Positions 23,037 through 30,560 of a DNA stretch of 64,000 bases are shown here, in pieces. Position numbers and translations under genes: made by a program. Under the pieces are notes generated by a model. The model searched no databases. It was given only the letters and a program-made list of their open reading frames with translations, and was not told the origin of the DNA. The stretch is from Rathayibacter sp. SW19 (lineage in GTDB: Bacteria; Actinomycetota; Actinomycetes; Actinomycetales; Microbacteriaceae). Location: the NCBI RefSeq assembly GCF_030866825.1, contig NZ_CP133020.1:1860001-1924000 (forward strand), in the 5' to 3' direction. Numbering within the stretch: position 1 is the first letter of the stretch; every line of letters starts with the position of its first letter.

Positions 23037-23834
23037 ATGATCGACAAAGTGGTCTCGAGCGCCGCGGAAGCGGTTGCGGACATACCGGATGGCGCATCCA
23101 TCGCCGTGGGCGGGTTCGGGCTATGCGGCATCCCGTCCGCATTGATCGCCGCACTGCACGACGCCGGTGCCCGTGAGTTGGAGACGATCACCAACAACTG
23201 CGGGGTCGATGACTGGGGGCTCGGCATCCTGCTGTCTGATCATCGCATCCGACGCACCGTCAGTTCGTACGTCGGTGAGAATCAGGAGTTCGCCCGGCAA
23301 TTCCTCGCCGGCGAGCTCGAGGTGGAACTCACGCCTCAGGGGACTCTGGCCGAACGGATGCGTGCGGGCGGTGCCGGCATACCGGCCTTTTTCACGCCGG
23401 CCGGTGTTGGCACGCAGATCAGCGAGGGCGGATTACCGCAGCGCTATGACGGCGCTGGTGGTGTCGCCCAGGCATCTGCGCCGCGCGAGGTGCGCGACTT
23501 CGACGGCATCGACTACGTTCTCGAAAGGTCGGTAAGGCCCGATTTTGCGCTGGTGCACGCCGCACAAGGCGATCGCTACGGAAATCTGATCTACCGCGAG
23601 TCTGCGATGAATTTCAACCCGCTGGCCGCCATGTGCGGTCGGATCACGATCGCCGAAGTCGAAGAGATCGTCGACGCGGGGGAGTTGGATCCCGGTCGCG
23701 TGCACACCCCCGGCATTTTCGTGCAGCGGGTGGTGCTCGCGGCCGGCTATGAGAAAAGGATCGAGCGTCGAACGGTCGCTTCCGATGCTGTGGCTTCTCC
23801 CGCTGGTGGCTCACCGGTGAAGGAGGCTCGCTGA
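23037..23834 (+). CDS. scoA: 3-oxoacid CoA-transferase subunit A
   Basis: A 265-residue subunit of a succinyl-CoA:3-oxoacid-type transferase. Landmarks are GGFGLCGIPSALIAAL, ITNNCGVDDWGLG, SSYVGENQEFARQFLAGELE and VHAAQGDRYGNLIYRESAMN. The role inferred from context is activation of acetoacetate to acetoacetyl-CoA at the end of leucine breakdown; itaconate or another 3-oxoacid is an alternative. GGGAGG ribosome site. The C-terminal ~30 residues extend past the family core. Overlaps scoB by one base (TGATG). Confidence 0.92.
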   Translation: MIDKVVSSAAEAVADIPDGASIAVGGFGLCGIPSALIAALHDAGARELETITNNCGVDDWGLGILLSDHRIRRTVSSYVGENQEFARQFLAGELEVELTPQGTLAERMRAGGAGIPAFFTPAGVGTQISEGGLPQRYDGAGGVAQASAPREVRDFDGIDYVLERSVRPDFALVHAAQGDRYGNLIYRESAMNFNPLAAMCGRITIAEVEEIVDAGELDPGRVHTPGIFVQRVVLAAGYEKRIERRTVASDAVASPAGGSPVKEAR

Positions 23835-24511
23835 TGGCACTGACGCGATTGGAACTGGCTGCCCGAGTCGCTCTCGAGTTGCGGAACGGGCAATACGTCA
23901 ACCTCGGCATCGGCATGCCGACGCTGATCCCGAATTACATCCCGGATGGCATCGAAGTGGTGTTGCACTCGGAAAACGGCATCCTCGGCGTTGGTCCGTA
24001 CCCGACAGAAGAGAACATCGACGCCGATCTGATCAACGCGGGCAAAGAGACCGTCACGGTCAACTCCGGCGCAGCATTCTTCGACTCTGCGACGTCGTTC
24101 AGCATGATCCGCGGCGGTCACGTCGACTTGGCGGTTCTCGGCGCCATGCAGGTCTCCGCGGATGGCGATTTGGCCAACTGGATGATCCCCGGCAAGGTCG
24201 TCAAAGGGATGGGCGGCGCGATGGATCTCGTCTTCGGCGCCAAGCGCGTGATCGTCATGATGGAGCACGTCGATCGTGCGGGCAACCCGAAGATCCTTGA
24301 CGAGTGCACCCTGCCGTTCACCGGACGGCGCTGCGTCGACCGCATCATCACCGATCTGGCTGTGATCGACGTCGTGCGGGCGGAGGGCGGCCCGGGCGCG
24401 CTGCGCCTGGTCGAGTGTGCGCCGGGTGTCGGAGTCGACGACATCGTCGCGGCGACGGGAGCCCCGTTGCAGATCGCTCGCGGCCTGGCCGAGGGCGGCG
24501 ATGCAGAATGA
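23834..24511 (+). CDS. scoB: 3-oxoacid CoA-transferase subunit B
   Basis: A 225-residue catalytic subunit. VNLGIGMPTLIPNYIPDG is followed by the active-site glutamate in HSENGILGVG, then NSGAAFFDSATSFSMIRGGH and GAMDLVFGAKRVIVMMEHVD. The glutamate forms the enzyme-CoA thioester. Coupled to scoA by a 1-nt overlap and to the MaoC gene by a 4-nt overlap. Length is normal (about 210-220). Confidence 0.93.
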   Translation: MALTRLELAARVALELRNGQYVNLGIGMPTLIPNYIPDGIEVVLHSENGILGVGPYPTEENIDADLINAGKETVTVNSGAAFFDSATSFSMIRGGHVDLAVLGAMQVSADGDLANWMIPGKVVKGMGGAMDLVFGAKRVIVMMEHVDRAGNPKILDECTLPFTGRRCVDRIITDLAVIDVVRAEGGPGALRLVECAPGVGVDDIVAATGAPLQIARGLAEGGDAE

Positions 24512-25017
24512 GCGAACCCATGCCGGAGCACATCGTGACCCAGCGAGGCCTGTACTACGAGGAGTTCGAACCGGGCACGCTGTATCGCCACAGACCCGGT
24601 CGCACGCTGACCGAGGCAGATAACGTGTTGTTCACCACCCTGACCATGAACACGCAGTCGCTTCATCTTGATGCAGCATTCTCTGCCACGCAACCGTTCG
24701 GGCAGCGGTTGGTGAACTCGATGCTGACGCTCGCGACGTTGATCGGCAGCTCGGTCGCGCAGCTGACGCAGGGCACGCTTGTAGCGAATCTCGGGTTCGG
24801 CGAGATCGCGTTTCCGCATCCGATCTTCCACGGCGACACGCTTTATTCGGAGACTCGGGTCGTCGGCAAGCGACTGTCGGCTTCGCGTCCGGGTCAGGGC
24901 ATCGTCACGCTCGCGCATACCGGGCGCAACCAGGATGGCACGATCGTCGCAACCGCGTCACGCTCGGCCCTGATGTGGTGTGAGGCTGCGCATGCGGCGG
25001 TGGGCGGCACACCGTGA
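24508..25017 (+). CDS. MaoC-family (R)-specific enoyl-CoA hydratase
   Basis: A 169-residue single hot-dog protein. YYEEFEPGTLYRHRPGRTLT leads to the hydratase motif DNVLFTTLTMNTQSLHLDAA, then QRLVNSMLTLATLIG, NLGFGEIAFPHPIFHGDTLY and TGRNQDGTIVATASRSALMW. By analogy with M. tuberculosis Rv2499c it probably hydrates 3-methylglutaconyl-CoA to (R)-HMG-CoA, and perhaps itaconyl- or mesaconyl-type substrates. This stands in for the crotonase-type hydratase of the textbook pathway. Start is within the ATGA overlap with scoB. Confidence 0.88.
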   Translation: MSEPMPEHIVTQRGLYYEEFEPGTLYRHRPGRTLTEADNVLFTTLTMNTQSLHLDAAFSATQPFGQRLVNSMLTLATLIGSSVAQLTQGTLVANLGFGEIAFPHPIFHGDTLYSETRVVGKRLSASRPGQGIVTLAHTGRNQDGTIVATASRSALMWCEAAHAAVGGTP

Positions 25018-25862
25018 TGGCTCACGCACCGACGCCGAGACGAGCGCAATTCGTGTTCGGGCCCGCTTTGCTGTTCTGTCCGGCAGACAGACCGGATCGT
25101 TTCCGGAAGGCGTTCGATCGAGCGGATGCGGTCATCCTCGACCTTGAAGACGCCGTCGCTCCCGCTGCTCGCCCGGCCGCGCGCGAGGCGGTGCGCAACA
25201 GCGGTTTGGACGCAGCACGGGTGATCGTGCGGATCAACCCGGCGGAGTCCGCCGACTTCGCTGAGGATCTGCGCGCCGTCGCGGCAAGCGGCTACACGCA
25301 CGTGATGCTGCCGAAGACGGCGTCGCCCGCCGACCTGCTCCGCATCGCGGACTTTGACGACTCGCTGGCCGTGATCGCGCTGTGCGAGAGCGCGGCGGGC
25401 GTCTCGGCTGCCCGCGAAATCGCCGCAGCGCCGAACGTCTCTGCCGTGATGTGGGGTGCGGAAGATCTCATCGCCTCACTCGGCGGAACGACGAGCCGAT
25501 TTTCTGACGGCCGATACCGCCCGGTCGCTGAATACGCGCGTTCTGTGGTACTGATCGCGGCCGCCGCTGCCGGAAAAGCGGCGATCGACACCGTGCACCT
25601 CGACATCGCGGATGTCGATGGGCTGAGCGCCGAAGCGGAGGATGCCGCAGCCAGCGGGTTCGCTGCAAGTGCGTGCATCCATCCGAGTCAGGTCGACGTG
25701 ATTCGTGGCGCCTACAGGCCGAGCCCAGACGAGGAGGCGGACGCACTCGCCCTTCTGGCGGCGGCCCGCGAGCACGGCGGTGTCTTCCGGATGGGGGACC
25801 GCATGGTCGATGCGCCGGTGCTCCGACACGCGGAATCGGTGCTCCGCCGCGCGCGTCGGTGA
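25014..25862 (+). CDS. CitE-like beta-hydroxyacyl-CoA lyase (HpcH/HpaI family)
   Basis: A 282-residue TIM-barrel lyase. LLFCPADRPDRFRKAFDRAD and VILDLEDAVAP carry acidic metal ligands. VIVRINP, HVMLPKTASPADL, IALCESAAGVSAA, VMWGAEDLIASLGG and ACIHPSQVDVIRGAY follow. It matches M. tuberculosis Rv2498c, which cleaves (R)-HMG-CoA and (S)-citramalyl-CoA, so it probably completes leucine breakdown here and could handle itaconate. Not a citrate lyase: alpha and gamma subunits are absent. GTG 25014 (or ATG 25017) overlaps the MaoC stop. Last gene of the operon. Confidence 0.88.
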   Translation: MMAHAPTPRRAQFVFGPALLFCPADRPDRFRKAFDRADAVILDLEDAVAPAARPAAREAVRNSGLDAARVIVRINPAESADFAEDLRAVAASGYTHVMLPKTASPADLLRIADFDDSLAVIALCESAAGVSAAREIAAAPNVSAVMWGAEDLIASLGGTTSRFSDGRYRPVAEYARSVVLIAAAAAGKAAIDTVHLDIADVDGLSAEAEDAAASGFAASACIHPSQVDVIRGAYRPSPDEEADALALLAAAREHGGVFRMGDRMVDAPVLRHAESVLRRARR

Positions 25863-26003
25863 TCGCGATGCGAAAGATTTGATAACAGTTGCCGCGAGCC
25901 CCGAGGCTTTGTCGGTGGCCTGACCTACGCTCGTAGTGAGGTGCACCGAAGCGATTCGTCGGGAGTATGTCCGCTCGGGGGTCGGGCGCGGAAAGGGGGG
26001 AAT

Positions 26004-27158
26004 GTGGCGTTGCCGTTCTCCGTTCGTGCGCGCGAACAGACCGCGAACAGCCGGGCCGGTCGGCCGGGCTTGAGCGCGTTCGCTGCCCAAACGTCGCCGA
26101 TGGAGCAGTCGTCGCCGATGGAGCAGTCGTCGCCGACGGAGCGGTCGCTTCCGACGGACCAGTCGCTTCCGACGGAGAAGCTGCCACCGACCGCCGCCGC
26201 GCCGGTCGACTTCGATTTGACCGGCCCGCTGTCGATCGTCGCCAAGCGCAGGGTCAACGAATCGGCATTGACCGTGTTCCCTGTTGCCCTGGGCGGCAGC
26301 ACATTCGGCTGGACGGTCGATGCCGATACGTCGATGCACATCCTCGACCGATTCAGTGACCAGGGCGGCAACCTGATTGACACGGCGGACAGTTATGCGG
26401 GCGGTCGCAGCGAACTGATCATCGGCGGCTGGCTTCGGGCGCGCCGCAATCGCGATCACGTTTTGATTTCGACCAAGATCGGGCGCAATGCAGACAACCC
26501 TGGGCTGGGGTCGGTCAGCATGATCCGAGCCGTCGAGGCATCGTTGGCTCGTCTGGGCACGGACCACATCGACATCCTCGTATTCCATGACGAAGACAGC
26601 ACAGTGCCGTTGGAAGACAGTTTGGCCACCGCGGAATGGCTGATCGAGACCGGGAAAGTACGCTACCTGTCTGCGGCAAACTTCTCCGCCGAGCGACTGA
26701 TCGAGGCCCGCATCCTCTCGTCGACGGGACTACCGCAGTTCGTCAGTATCCAAACCCACTACAACTTGATGCACCGCGCCGAGTTCGAGGGTGATGTGCG
26801 CGTCGTCGCCTCCGCACAGTCGCTCGCGGTGATGCCGTATGCGTCACTCGCCGGCGGTTATCTCACCGGCAAGTACCGCTCAAGAGATGTCGTGGCGACA
26901 AGCGCGGCGCAGGCGGCGAACGCGCTCAGTTATTTGGGTCGCAAAGGCAACCGCGTGCTCACAGCGTTGAGCCGTGTTGCGGCAATGCATCGGACGACCT
27001 CAGCCAGCATCGCGCTGGCCTGGCTGCTCGCGAAACGAAGCGTCACGGCGACGATCGCAAGCGCCACCAGTCCGGAGCAGGTCGACGATATGATGACTGC
27101 CGCAGGCATCCGCCTCACCCGTGCTCAGATGCTCGAACTCGACCGCGTCTCCGACTGA
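26004..27158 (+). CDS. Aldo/keto reductase with repeat-containing N-terminal extension
   Basis: A 384-residue protein. The C-terminal ~300 residues are an AKR barrel of the Kv-beta/YajO-like type: VFPVALGGSTFGW, LIDTADSYAGGRSELIIGGW (Asp and catalytic Tyr), VLISTKIGRN (Lys) and LGTDHIDILVFHDED. YLSAANFSAERLIEAR and SLAGGYLTGKYRSRD follow. The first ~85 residues are extra: Ala/Arg/Gln sequence, then five 6-residue repeats of the type S-P-M-E-Q-S. I chose GTG 26004 because AAAGGGGGG lies just upstream; the frame is open to a GTG at 25941. NADPH-dependent carbonyl reduction is likely; substrate unknown. Confidence 0.87.
   Translation: MALPFSVRAREQTANSRAGRPGLSAFAAQTSPMEQSSPMEQSSPTERSLPTDQSLPTEKLPPTAAAPVDFDLTGPLSIVAKRRVNESALTVFPVALGGSTFGWTVDADTSMHILDRFSDQGGNLIDTADSYAGGRSELIIGGWLRARRNRDHVLISTKIGRNADNPGLGSVSMIRAVEASLARLGTDHIDILVFHDEDSTVPLEDSLATAEWLIETGKVRYLSAANFSAERLIEARILSSTGLPQFVSIQTHYNLMHRAEFEGDVRVVASAQSLAVMPYASLAGGYLTGKYRSRDVVATSAAQAANALSYLGRKGNRVLTALSRVAAMHRTTSASIALAWLLAKRSVTATIASATSPEQVDDMMTAAGIRLTRAQMLELDRVSD
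26094..26183 (+). repeat. 18-bp coding minisatellite (five units)
   Basis: Five tandem 18-nt units begin TCGCCGATGGAGCAGTCG. The first two are identical and the other three diverge step by step. They encode SPMEQS, SPMEQS, SPTERS, LPTDQS and LPTEKL (residues 31-60) in the aldo/keto reductase. Confidence 0.9.
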
Positions 27159-27177
27159 GCCGCAGCCGAGGATCGCC

Positions 27178-27762
27178 CTACGCTGCCGTCAGCGTCCGTT
27201 CGAAGACCCGCAAGAGGGCGGCGCCAGCAGTCACCGGGTCGCCGACGTTGCCGCCGGAGAGTGCACCGTCGCGTGCAAGCAGCAGGTCGTCTGCACCCTC
27301 AGCGGGGTTCGGATGGTTCATGGACGTGAGCAGGTCGATGAGAGTCTGCCGATACCACTGCCTGTGCGCGGTCACGGCAACTCGCACCGGATGGGTCGGA
27401 TCTGAGAACTGCGCCGCCGCGTTGATGTATGGGCAGCCGTGGAAGCCGACCCGCGTCGCCTCCATGACGATGTTGCGTGCCAGTGAACGCAGCACGGCCC
27501 GCGCATCTCCCAGTGACTCCAGCTCGCTCGCGATGAATTCGCGGGCGATGCGGTCGCGTCCTGTGACGTACGCAACGATCAGCAGATCTTTCGATCGGTA
27601 GTGTTTGTAGAAGGTCGCTTTCGTCACGTGGGCGGCGGCGATGATCTTGTCCACACCGACGGTATGGATGCCCTCTGTGTAGAACAGGTCGTCGGCAACC
27701 TGGAGGATCTTGATCTTCGCCGGTGCCGGTGGCCTCTCGACGCGAGTGTGGGCGGTCTCCAT
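27178..27762 (-). CDS. TetR/AcrR-family transcriptional regulator
   Basis: A 194-residue regulator. The helix-turn-helix is KILQVADDLFYTEGIHTVGV then AAAHVTKATFYKHYRSKDLL. The ligand domain has RVGFHGCPYINAAAQFSDPT, a pattern seen in TetR proteins of the YxaF/LmrA-like C-terminal type. I chose ATG 27762 (AAAGGGAA upstream) over the in-frame start at 27879. Targets are unknown; the upstream gap has palindromes that could be its operator. Converges on the aldo/keto reductase. Confidence 0.87.
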   Translation of the reverse strand: METAHTRVERPPAPAKIKILQVADDLFYTEGIHTVGVDKIIAAAHVTKATFYKHYRSKDLLIVAYVTGRDRIAREFIASELESLGDARAVLRSLARNIVMEATRVGFHGCPYINAAAQFSDPTHPVRVAVTAHRQWYRQTLIDLLTSMNHPNPAEGADDLLLARDGALSGGNVGDPVTAGAALLRVFERTLTAA

Positions 27763-27848
27763 GGGGTTCCCTTTCAGGCTGCTCCGCGACGGGAGTTCGG
27801 GGTTCTTGCAGGCTCGGCTCGGCGCTGAGAAAACAGATCGACTCAGTA

Positions 27849-27894
27849 TAACCAGACAGAATGGTCGGTGTGTCCGCATTTATGAGGACACACC
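27849..27894. promoter_or_regulatory. Two inverted repeats in the TetR-pepR divergent region
   Basis: ACCA(N7)TGGT near 27851-27865 is followed by a perfect 9-bp inverted repeat GGTGTGTCC (27867-27875) / GGACACACC (27886-27894) with a 10-nt spacer. Their position between divergent genes suggests the TetR operator. Confidence 0.4.
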
Positions 27895-27915
27895 CGGTGT
27901 GTTGAATCGCTAGCG

Positions 27916-27921
27916 TAGGGT
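27916..27921 (+). promoter_or_regulatory. -10-like element of a probable leaderless pepR promoter
   Basis: TAGGGT lies 4 nt before the GTG at 27926; an alternative TAGCGT at 27911-27916 is 9 nt before it. Confidence 0.35.
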
Positions 27922-27925
27922 TGAG

Positions 27926-29305
27926 GTGATGAACGGCGCCGTTGACCTTCCCCTCGGCAAGGCCGAACTCTCTTTTACAGCGTCCGGTGATGCCATCGTT
28001 CGCCGATCGGTTTTGCCGAGCGGTGTGCGCATTCTCAGCGAGCATGTGCCCGGGGCACGTAGTGCCACGATCGGTTACTGGGTTGCCGTCGGCTCCCGGG
28101 ACGAGGAGGGTGCGCGGGTTGCACGCGGAAGCACCCCGGCGCGTTCTGCAAGCTTCGGTTCGACCCATTTTCTCGAACACCTGCTCTTCAAAGGAACAGC
28201 AAAGCGCAGCGCCCTGGACATCGCAATAGCGTTCGACGCTGTCGGCGGCGAACACAACGCCATCACGGCGAAGGAGTACACCTGCTATTTCGCCAAGGTC
28301 CAGGATCGCGATCTGCCGATGGCCGTCGAGGTCATTGCCGACATGCTGACGTCGTCACTGCTGGACCCTGGAGAGTTTGAGAACGAACGCGGGGTGATCC
28401 TCGAAGAGCTGTCCATGGCGGAAGACGATCCGGCCGACGTTGCGACGGAACGCCTCTTCCAAGCGGTGCTGGGAGATCATCCTCTTGGCCGGCCGATCGG
28501 TGGAAGCCCTGAGACCATCCGGGCGGCAACCCGCGCCGCCGTATTCGAGCACTACCAGGCGAACTACCGCGCTCGCGATCTCGTGATCACCGCGGCCGGC
28601 GCCGTCGATCACGAGCAGCTGGTCGCCGATGTCGAACGAGCGCTGCGCGACGCGAACTGGGCGCTGGATGCCGAGGCGAGCCCGGTGCCGCGCCGTCCCA
28701 GCGCACCCGCCGCAATCTCCCGTGCGCGGTCGATCGTGACCGTTCAGCGGCCGCTCGAACAGGCGAACATCCTCGTGGGGATGCCTGGACTGGTCGCGGC
28801 AGACGAGCGCCGCGGCACGATGAACGTGCTCAACTCCATCCTCGGCGGCGGCATGTCGAGCCGTCTGTTTCAGGAAGTCAGGGAAAAGCGGGGTCTGGCC
28901 TACGCCGTCTACTCGTTTGCCGCATCGTTCTCGGACGCAGGGATCTTCGGCCTGTACGCCGGTTGCGGGCCGGCGAAGGCCGCGCAGGTGGCAGAACTGA
29001 TGCTGGCGGAACTTCAGCGGATGGCCGACACCCCGGTCACCCCGGAGGAACTGCACCGCGCGGTCGGTCAGCTCTCCGGCAGCACCGCACTCGCACTCGA
29101 AGATTCAGACACGCGGATGTCGCGCCTTGGCCGTGCCGAACTCACCCTTGGCGAATTCACTGATCTCGATGAGAGCCTGCGGCGGCTCGCTCTCGTCACC
29201 GTAGAAGACGTGCAGGCACTTGCCGCTGAATTGGCCCACAGGCCGATTTCGGTGGCTGCGGTGGGAACTGTCGATGACGACACGTTCTCCCGCATCGCAT
29301 CCTGA
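27926..29305 (+). CDS. pepR: M16-family zinc peptidase (PepR/mitochondrial processing peptidase-like)
   Basis: A 459-residue peptidase. The inverted zinc motif is HFLEHLLFKGT (HxxEH), with the distal glutamate in NERGVILEELSMAEDDPADV. The inactive second half has GMPGLVAADERRGTMNVLNS then LGGGMSSRLFQEVREKRGLA. About 13 extra residues (RVARGSTPARSAS) precede the zinc motif compared with the usual close join to GSTHFLEH. The gene normally follows pnp in actinobacteria; here about 19.5 kb of other genes separate them. GTG start (ATG 27929 alternative). Confidence 0.93.
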   Translation: MMNGAVDLPLGKAELSFTASGDAIVRRSVLPSGVRILSEHVPGARSATIGYWVAVGSRDEEGARVARGSTPARSASFGSTHFLEHLLFKGTAKRSALDIAIAFDAVGGEHNAITAKEYTCYFAKVQDRDLPMAVEVIADMLTSSLLDPGEFENERGVILEELSMAEDDPADVATERLFQAVLGDHPLGRPIGGSPETIRAATRAAVFEHYQANYRARDLVITAAGAVDHEQLVADVERALRDANWALDAEASPVPRRPSAPAAISRARSIVTVQRPLEQANILVGMPGLVAADERRGTMNVLNSILGGGMSSRLFQEVREKRGLAYAVYSFAASFSDAGIFGLYAGCGPAKAAQVAELMLAELQRMADTPVTPEELHRAVGQLSGSTALALEDSDTRMSRLGRAELTLGEFTDLDESLRRLALVTVEDVQALAAELAHRPISVAAVGTVDDDTFSRIAS

Positions 29306-29373
29306 CGTCGGCCGAATGCACGACACGATCATGCACGACACACCCACGCACGACATAAGAAAGGCCGATTTTC

Positions 29374-29976
29374 GTGCCCCACTATTTGTATTTGGTACGT
29401 CATGGCGAACAGCAGGACGCCGAGTACGGCATGCCGGACGGGCCGCTTTCGGCCAAAGGACAGCGGCAGGCGGCACTGATCGCCGAGCGCCTGGGCGGCG
29501 TGCCGTTCACGAATGCGTATCACTCGCCATTGCGGCGGGCAGCTGAAACGGCCAAGATCATCGGCGAGCGGATGCCGGCGCTTCACCCAGAGCCGTCCAA
29601 TCTGCTGTTCGACTGCATTCCGTCGGGGCCGAGCGCCGACATGCCCAAAGCCTTCGAGTCGTTCTACGGCGCCGTGACCGAGGCAGAGATTGAAGCTGGC
29701 AGCGCTCAGATGGCGGATGCTGTCAGCGAATTCCTCACACCGGCTCGCGGCGACCGCCACGATCTTCTGATCACCCACAACTTCGTGATCGGCTGGTTCG
29801 TGCGGCACGTGTTCGATGCACCGTCCTGGCGCTGGATGGGACTGAACCAGGCCAATTGCGGGCTGACGATCATCCGGGTGCGTTCGGCTAAGCCTCCTGT
29901 GCTCGTCGTGCACAACGATCTGGGTCACCTTCCGGTCGAGTTGCGCACCGGGATGCCGGAGCTGCAGCCTGTGTGA
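29374..29976 (+). CDS. Histidine-phosphatase superfamily (phosphoglycerate mutase-like) protein
   Basis: A 200-residue enzyme. The phospho-acceptor motif LYLVRHGEQQ (His10) opens the protein, followed by PLSAKGQRQAALIAERL and NAYHSPLRRAAETAKII. The second catalytic His is in LLITHNFVIGWFVRHVF. Acts on a small phosphate ester; substrate unknown. GTG start with AGAAAGG upstream. Lies 68 bp after pepR, likely the same transcript. Confidence 0.88.
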   Translation: MPHYLYLVRHGEQQDAEYGMPDGPLSAKGQRQAALIAERLGGVPFTNAYHSPLRRAAETAKIIGERMPALHPEPSNLLFDCIPSGPSADMPKAFESFYGAVTEAEIEAGSAQMADAVSEFLTPARGDRHDLLITHNFVIGWFVRHVFDAPSWRWMGLNQANCGLTIIRVRSAKPPVLVVHNDLGHLPVELRTGMPELQPV

Positions 29977-29992
29977 CGCGCGTCGGCGACTG

Positions 29993-30481
29993 CTACAACC
30001 TCTTGCGAAACCAGGTCGTCGCATTCGGGTTGTCGTTGTATGCCGGGATCTCCTCGAATCCCGTCGAGCGATACAGGCCGTCGGCTGCCAGGAGACTCAC
30101 GTTCGTGTCAAGCACGAGTTCTGTGGCGCCGAACAGGCGAGCGCGGGCCTCGAGCTCCTGCAGCAAAGCGCGCCCGGCACCTTTACCTCGTTCCCGTGGC
30201 TGAAGCCACAGGTGTTTCACCTCGTAGCGGGTCTCTCCGGCAGCGTCGGCCTTGATGCGGCGGATGCCACCGCAGCCAACCGCGTTGTCGCGGTTGCCGG
30301 GGCCGTCGGTCACGACGAGCAAGAACACCCCGGCGGGCGGGATGAATGCCGCCCGGTCCGGGAACGTCGTCCGATATCCGCCTTGAGCCACCGGGAAGGA
30401 TCGGGTGCGGTCGGCGAAATAGTCGGTCAGCAGCGCGTGCGCGTGCGCATCCGTCACATCCGTGTCGATGAAGCGAAGCAT
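29993..30481 (-). CDS. GNAT-family N-acetyltransferase
   Basis: A 162-residue acetyltransferase. After MLRFIDTDVTDAHAHALLTD comes GVFLLVVTDGPG, then VKHLWLQPRERGKGAGRALL, the acetyl-CoA pyrophosphate loop (R-G-K-G-A-G-R). LVLDTNVSLLAADGLYRSTG and FEEIPAYNDNP follow. I chose ATG 30481 because upstream in-frame sequence is antisense to dapB. On the minus strand TACGCT lies 6 nt before the ATG, so it may be leaderless. Substrate unknown. Confidence 0.88.
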   Translation of the reverse strand: MLRFIDTDVTDAHAHALLTDYFADRTRSFPVAQGGYRTTFPDRAAFIPPAGVFLLVVTDGPGNRDNAVGCGGIRRIKADAAGETRYEVKHLWLQPRERGKGAGRALLQELEARARLFGATELVLDTNVSLLAADGLYRSTGFEEIPAYNDNPNATTWFRKRL

Positions 30482-30548
30482 GCTTCCAGCGTACGCATCC
30501 CCTGGTGCCGGATGCCGCCCGGCGCGAGGGTATGACGTCGGCGATTGG

Positions 30549-30554
30549 TATCGT
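30549..30554 (+). promoter_or_regulatory. -10-like element of a probable leaderless dapB promoter
   Basis: TATCGT ends 6 nt before the dapB ATG (30561) and no Shine-Dalgarno sequence is present. Confidence 0.4.
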
Positions 30555-30560
30555 GAAGCC

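Noticed and set aside
26094..26183. CRISPR-like array
   Set aside because: The units are 18 bp in direct contact without spacers and lie in frame inside a coding gene. It is a coding minisatellite.
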